From Gammaproteobacteria bacterium (GTDB taxonomy: Bacteria > Pseudomonadota > Gammaproteobacteria > Competibacterales > Competibacteraceae), in contig JAIFNF010000045.1 of NCBI GenBank assembly GCA_020047885.1, positions 1-15,614 of the forward strand: a DNA stretch of 15,614 bases, given 5' to 3'. The notes under the pieces were generated by a model. It saw only the letters and a program-made list of their open reading frames with translations. It had not been told where the DNA came from and ran no database searches. Shown piece after piece: positions 13,801 through 15,614 of the stretch. Numbering within the stretch: the first letter of the stretch is position 1; each line of letters starts with the position of its first letter. The translations under genes were made by a program, and so were the position numbers.

Positions 13801-15614
13801 GTTGGCCTGACCGCCGAGCTTGCCTTCGACGCCCACCTCGCGCGCCACCGAGGTCACCTGATCGGCGAACAGCGCCAGGGTTTCGGTCATGCCGTTGATG
13901 GTGTCGGCCAGATCGGCGATTTCGCCCTTGGCCTCGACGGTCAGCCGCTTCTTCAGGTCGCCGTTGGCGACTGCCGTGACCACCTTGGCGATGCCGCGCA
14001 CCTGACCGGTGAGGTTGGCGGCCATGAAGTTCACATTGTCGGTGAGGTCTTTCCAGGTGCCGGACACACCGCGCACCTGCGCCTGGCCGCCGAGTTTGCC
14101 TTCAGTGCCGACTTCCCGCGCCACCCGGGTCACTTCGGCGGCGAACGAGTTGAGCTGGTCGACCATGGTGTTGACGGTGTTTTTCAGTTCGAGAATCTCG
14201 CCCTTCACGTCCACCGTCACCTTCTTGCCGAGATCGCCGTTCGCCACCGCCGTCGTCACCTGGGCGATGTTGCGCACCTGGCTGGTGAGGTTGGCCGCCA
14301 GCATGTTCACCGATTCGGTCAAGTCCTTCCAGGTGCCGGAAACGCCGGTCACATAGGCTTGGCCGCCGAGCCGGCCTTCCATGCCGACTTCGCGGGCGAC
14401 GCGGGTCACTTCCGAGGCGAAGGAGCGCAACTGATCGACCATGGTGTTGATGGTCTCCTTGAGTTGCAGGAACTCGCCGCGCACGTCGACCATGATCTTG
14501 CGCGACAGGTCACCGTTCGCCACCGCCACCGTCACCTCGGCGATGTTGCGGACCTGGCCGGTCAGGTTGGAAGCCATCGAGTTGACGTTGTCAGTGAGGT
14601 CTTTCCAGGTGCCCGCCACCCCCGGCACCGCTGCCTGACCGCCCAGTTTGCCGTCGGTGCCGACTTCGCGGGCGACGCGGGTGACTTCCGAGGCAAAGGT
14701 CGAAAGCTGATCGACCATGGTATTGATGGTGCTCTTGAGTTCGAGAATTTCGCCCATCGCCGCAACGGTGATTTTCTTGCCCAAATCGCCCCGCGCTACC
14801 GCCGTGGTGACTTCGGCGATGTTGCGGACCTGGCCGGTCAGGTTGGCGGCCAGCATGTTGACGTTTTCGGTCAAGTCCTTCCAGGTGCCGGCCACCCCCG
14901 GCACTGTCGCCTGCCCGCCCAGTTTGCCGTCCACGCCGACTTCGCGGGCGACGCGGGTCACTTCCGAGGCGAAGGTCGAAAGCTGATCCACCATGATGTT
15001 GACGGTGTTTTTCACGTCGAGGATTTCGCCCCGCGCTTCCACCATGATTTTCTTGCCGAGATCGCCGCGCGCTACGGCGGTGGTCACTTCGGCGATGTTG
15101 CGCACCTGATTGGTGAGATTCGTTGCCAGCATGTTGACGTTTTCGGTCAGGTCCTTCCAGGTGCCGCCCACGCCCTTGACCTCGGCCTGGCCGCCGAGCT
15201 TGCCTTCATAGCCCACTTCGCGCGCCACGCGGGTCACTTCCGAGGCGAAGGTCGAGAGCTGATCCACCATGATATTGATAGTGTCCTTCAGCTCCAGAAT
15301 TTCGCCCTTGGCCTCGACCGTGATCTTCTTGCCCAGGTCGCCCTGCGCCACGGCGGTGGTGACCTGGGCGATGTTGCGCACCTGGGCGGTGAGGTTGGAG
15401 GCCATCGAGTTGACCGATTCGGTGAGATCACGCCAGGTGCCGGAAACTCCGGCGACTTCGGCCTGCCCGCCGAGTTTGCCGTCGGTACCCACCTCGCGGG
15501 CGACGCGGGTCACTTCCGAGGCAAAGGTGGAGAGTTGATCCACCATGATGTTGATGGTGCTCTTGAGTTCCTCAATTTCGCCTTTGGCCTCGACCGTGAT
15601 CTTCTTGCCGAGAT
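10846..15614 (-). CDS. HAMP-array hybrid sensor histidine kinase with three receivers (5' end beyond window)
   Basis: Partial: the frame stays open to the right edge, so the true start and any sensor or membrane part are not visible. Positions count from a Met at 15546, which lies inside a HAMP unit and is not the start. Seven full 92-residue HAMP units (1-644) are followed by a short eighth start, GAF (about 675-815), a Glu/Gln-rich coiled coil (about 820-890), HisKA with phospho-His H903 in [10 protein letters not shown], and an ATPase domain with [10 protein letters not shown] (1019-1028), DTGIGI (1064-1069) and GGTGLGL (1093-1099). Receiver 1 has D1228 and K1277. Receiver 2 has Gly1350 where the Asp belongs. 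Receiver 3 has D1497 and K1549. The HAMP unit sequence ([20 protein letters not shown], NLTxQVR) is like that of fungal group III kinases (Nik1/Os-1). It leads an operon with a winged-helix protein and two small membrane proteins. Confidence 0.95.
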   Translation of the reverse strand, partial: LGKKITVEAKGEIEELKSTINIMVDQLSTFASEVTRVAREVGTDGKLGGQAEVAGVSGTWRDLTESVNSMASNLTAQVRNIAQVTTAVAQGDLGKKITVEAKGEILELKDTINIMVDQLSTFASEVTRVAREVGYEGKLGGQAEVKGVGGTWKDLTENVNMLATNLTNQVRNIAEVTTAVARGDLGKKIMVEARGEILDVKNTVNIMVDQLSTFASEVTRVAREVGVDGKLGGQATVPGVAGTWKDLTENVNMLAANLTGQVRNIAEVTTAVARGDLGKKITVAAMGEILELKSTINTMVDQLSTFASEVTRVAREVGTDGKLGGQAAVPGVAGTWKDLTDNVNSMASNLTGQVRNIAEVTVAVANGDLSRKIMVDVRGEFLQLKETINTMVDQLRSFASEVTRVAREVGMEGRLGGQAYVTGVSGTWKDLTESVNMLAANLTSQVRNIAQVTTAVANGDLGKKVTVDVKGEILELKNTVNTMVDQLNSFAAEVTRVAREVGTEGKLGGQAQVRGVSGTWKDLTDNVNFMAANLTGQVRGIAKVVTAVANGDLKKRLTVEAKGEIADLADTINGMTETLALFADQVTSVAREVGVEGKLGGQANVPGAAGTWKDLTDNVNGLAANLTSQVRAIAGVATAVTKGDLTRSVMVDARGEVAELKDNVNEMIRNLRETTNQNSEQDWLKTNLAKFTRVLQGQRDLITVSRTVLSELAPLVAAQHGVFYIMEETASSEVRLKMLSAYAYKERKNLSREWKIGEGLVGQCAYEKQRILLTHVPSDYVQITSGLGEATPLNIVVLPVVFEGKVKAIIELASFERYSATHQAFLDQLAESIGIVLNTIEANMRTEELLKQSQSLANELQSQQEELRQTNDELEDKARLLQEQKMEVEANKREVEQAKGAVEEKAVQLALTSKYKSEFLSNMSHELRTPLNSLLILAQQLADNPQNHLDPREVEFAKTIQGSGNDLLLLINDILDLSKIESGTVTPDLAAVSFTALRDQLDRTFHPVAQNRGLDFAITLARDLPLALVTDEKRLLQVLKNLLSNAFKFTEQGQVRLRMDRADGGWSADRERLNRAREVFAFTVEDTGIGIAPDKQRIIFEAFQQADGSTARKYGGTGLGLSISREITRLLDGELRLTYSAPGQGSVFILYVPQQGGDRPLAAAPESGPTPGTKSEAAARWPQRTPDAVDDRAAIQPDDRVLLIIEDDPAFASILLELAREKGFKGIVAMHGIQALDLAHRHKPDAITLDIRIPDMDGWTILEVLKRDPDLRHIPVDVITVEDDPLRGLTHGAFQFLTKPVSREQLGAALTATHQFLDRPVKNLLLVVADKDEQKNITDLLGTGDLNVQPVSSGKAGLTTLRKKAFDCVVVGVKLTDMSGADFVRALRQEPALADVPVVVYSSAPLNTADQGALKILSAASVVKTADSLDRLLDQTALFLHRVVAQLPEDKRKRLQQLQQAATNLGGKKVLIVDDDVRNLFALTAALERREMIVSVVENGRAALDLLKAKPELDLVLMDIMMPDLDGYETMREIRKMAQYQQLPIIALTAKAMLGDREKCLAAGASDYLSKPVNVDQLMSLMQVWLSR
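13615..15614 (-). repeat. Tandem 276-bp repeat encoding 92-residue HAMP units
   Basis: Seven complete units, each starting at an M[VIT]xxL-type residue, lie at 15271-15546, 14995-15270, 14719-14994, 14443-14718, 14167-14442, 13891-14166 and 13615-13890, with a further partial unit at 15547-15614. All are exactly 276 bp with no indel. Units three and four, counted from the right edge, share about 75 of 92 residues. The two units closest to the kinase core (13615-14166) are the most diverged. DNA similarity is high enough for recombination between units, and unit gain or loss would keep frame. Confidence 0.95.

Noticed and set aside
13505..15538. Repeated plus-strand open frames with similar sequences
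   Set aside because: They recur every 276 bases because they are the antisense of the HAMP units, so they are not a separate repeat-protein family.
13615..15614. Regular repeats as a possible CRISPR or satellite array
   Set aside because: The 276-bp period has no spacer, keeps the reading frame throughout and encodes HAMP domains.

Overview
All ten protein genes in this GC-rich window, and one gene remnant, lie on the minus strand, so the region reads from right to left. It looks like the chromosome of an environmental proteobacterium with heavy signalling investment. A gammaproteobacterium is my best guess, possibly a polyphosphate- or glycogen-cycling lineage, but there is no 16S or other taxonomic marker here, so this is weak inference.

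Right part (15614 to 9875): a very large hybrid sensor kinase runs off the right edge. Its visible part holds seven complete 92-residue HAMP units and part of an eighth, then GAF, coiled coil, HisKA, HATPase and three receiver domains, the middle one lacking its phospho-acceptor Asp. A short winged-helix-like protein and two three-helix membrane proteins (probably DUF5985) follow in tight succession. A 137-base gap with a 12-pair GC hairpin ends this part.

Middle part (9737 to 8353): a cheR/cheB pair with a 1-base stop/start overlap. CheB is only the esterase domain, and no CheA, CheW or chemoreceptor is visible, so an alternative, non-chemotactic pathway is likely.

Left-middle part (8286 to 2677): three translationally coupled genes: a REC-PAS-GAF-GGDEF diguanylate cyclase (612 aa), a REC-linked histidine kinase (423 aa) and a REC-PAS-PAS-GGDEF-EAL protein (836 aa). 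The receivers of the two c-di-GMP proteins are close duplicates (107 of 140 residues identical by direct count). The cyclase motif is intact in the first. The second has an intact EAL but a GGDQF cyclase motif. The obvious reading is one kinase driving two matched receivers with opposing outputs.

Left part (2616 to 1): a PPK2 polyphosphate kinase and an ATP-type phosphofructokinase follow on the same strand, then a decayed SulP anion-transporter remnant that runs off the left edge. This remnant has an in-frame TAG and has lost the middle of the protein.

Taken together, the window is a multi-input phosphorelay, protein-methylation and c-di-GMP locus next to a polyphosphate/glycolysis pair. 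No tRNA, rRNA, CRISPR array, insertion sequence or convincing rho-independent terminator was seen, and no stretch over 300 bases lacks a gene.
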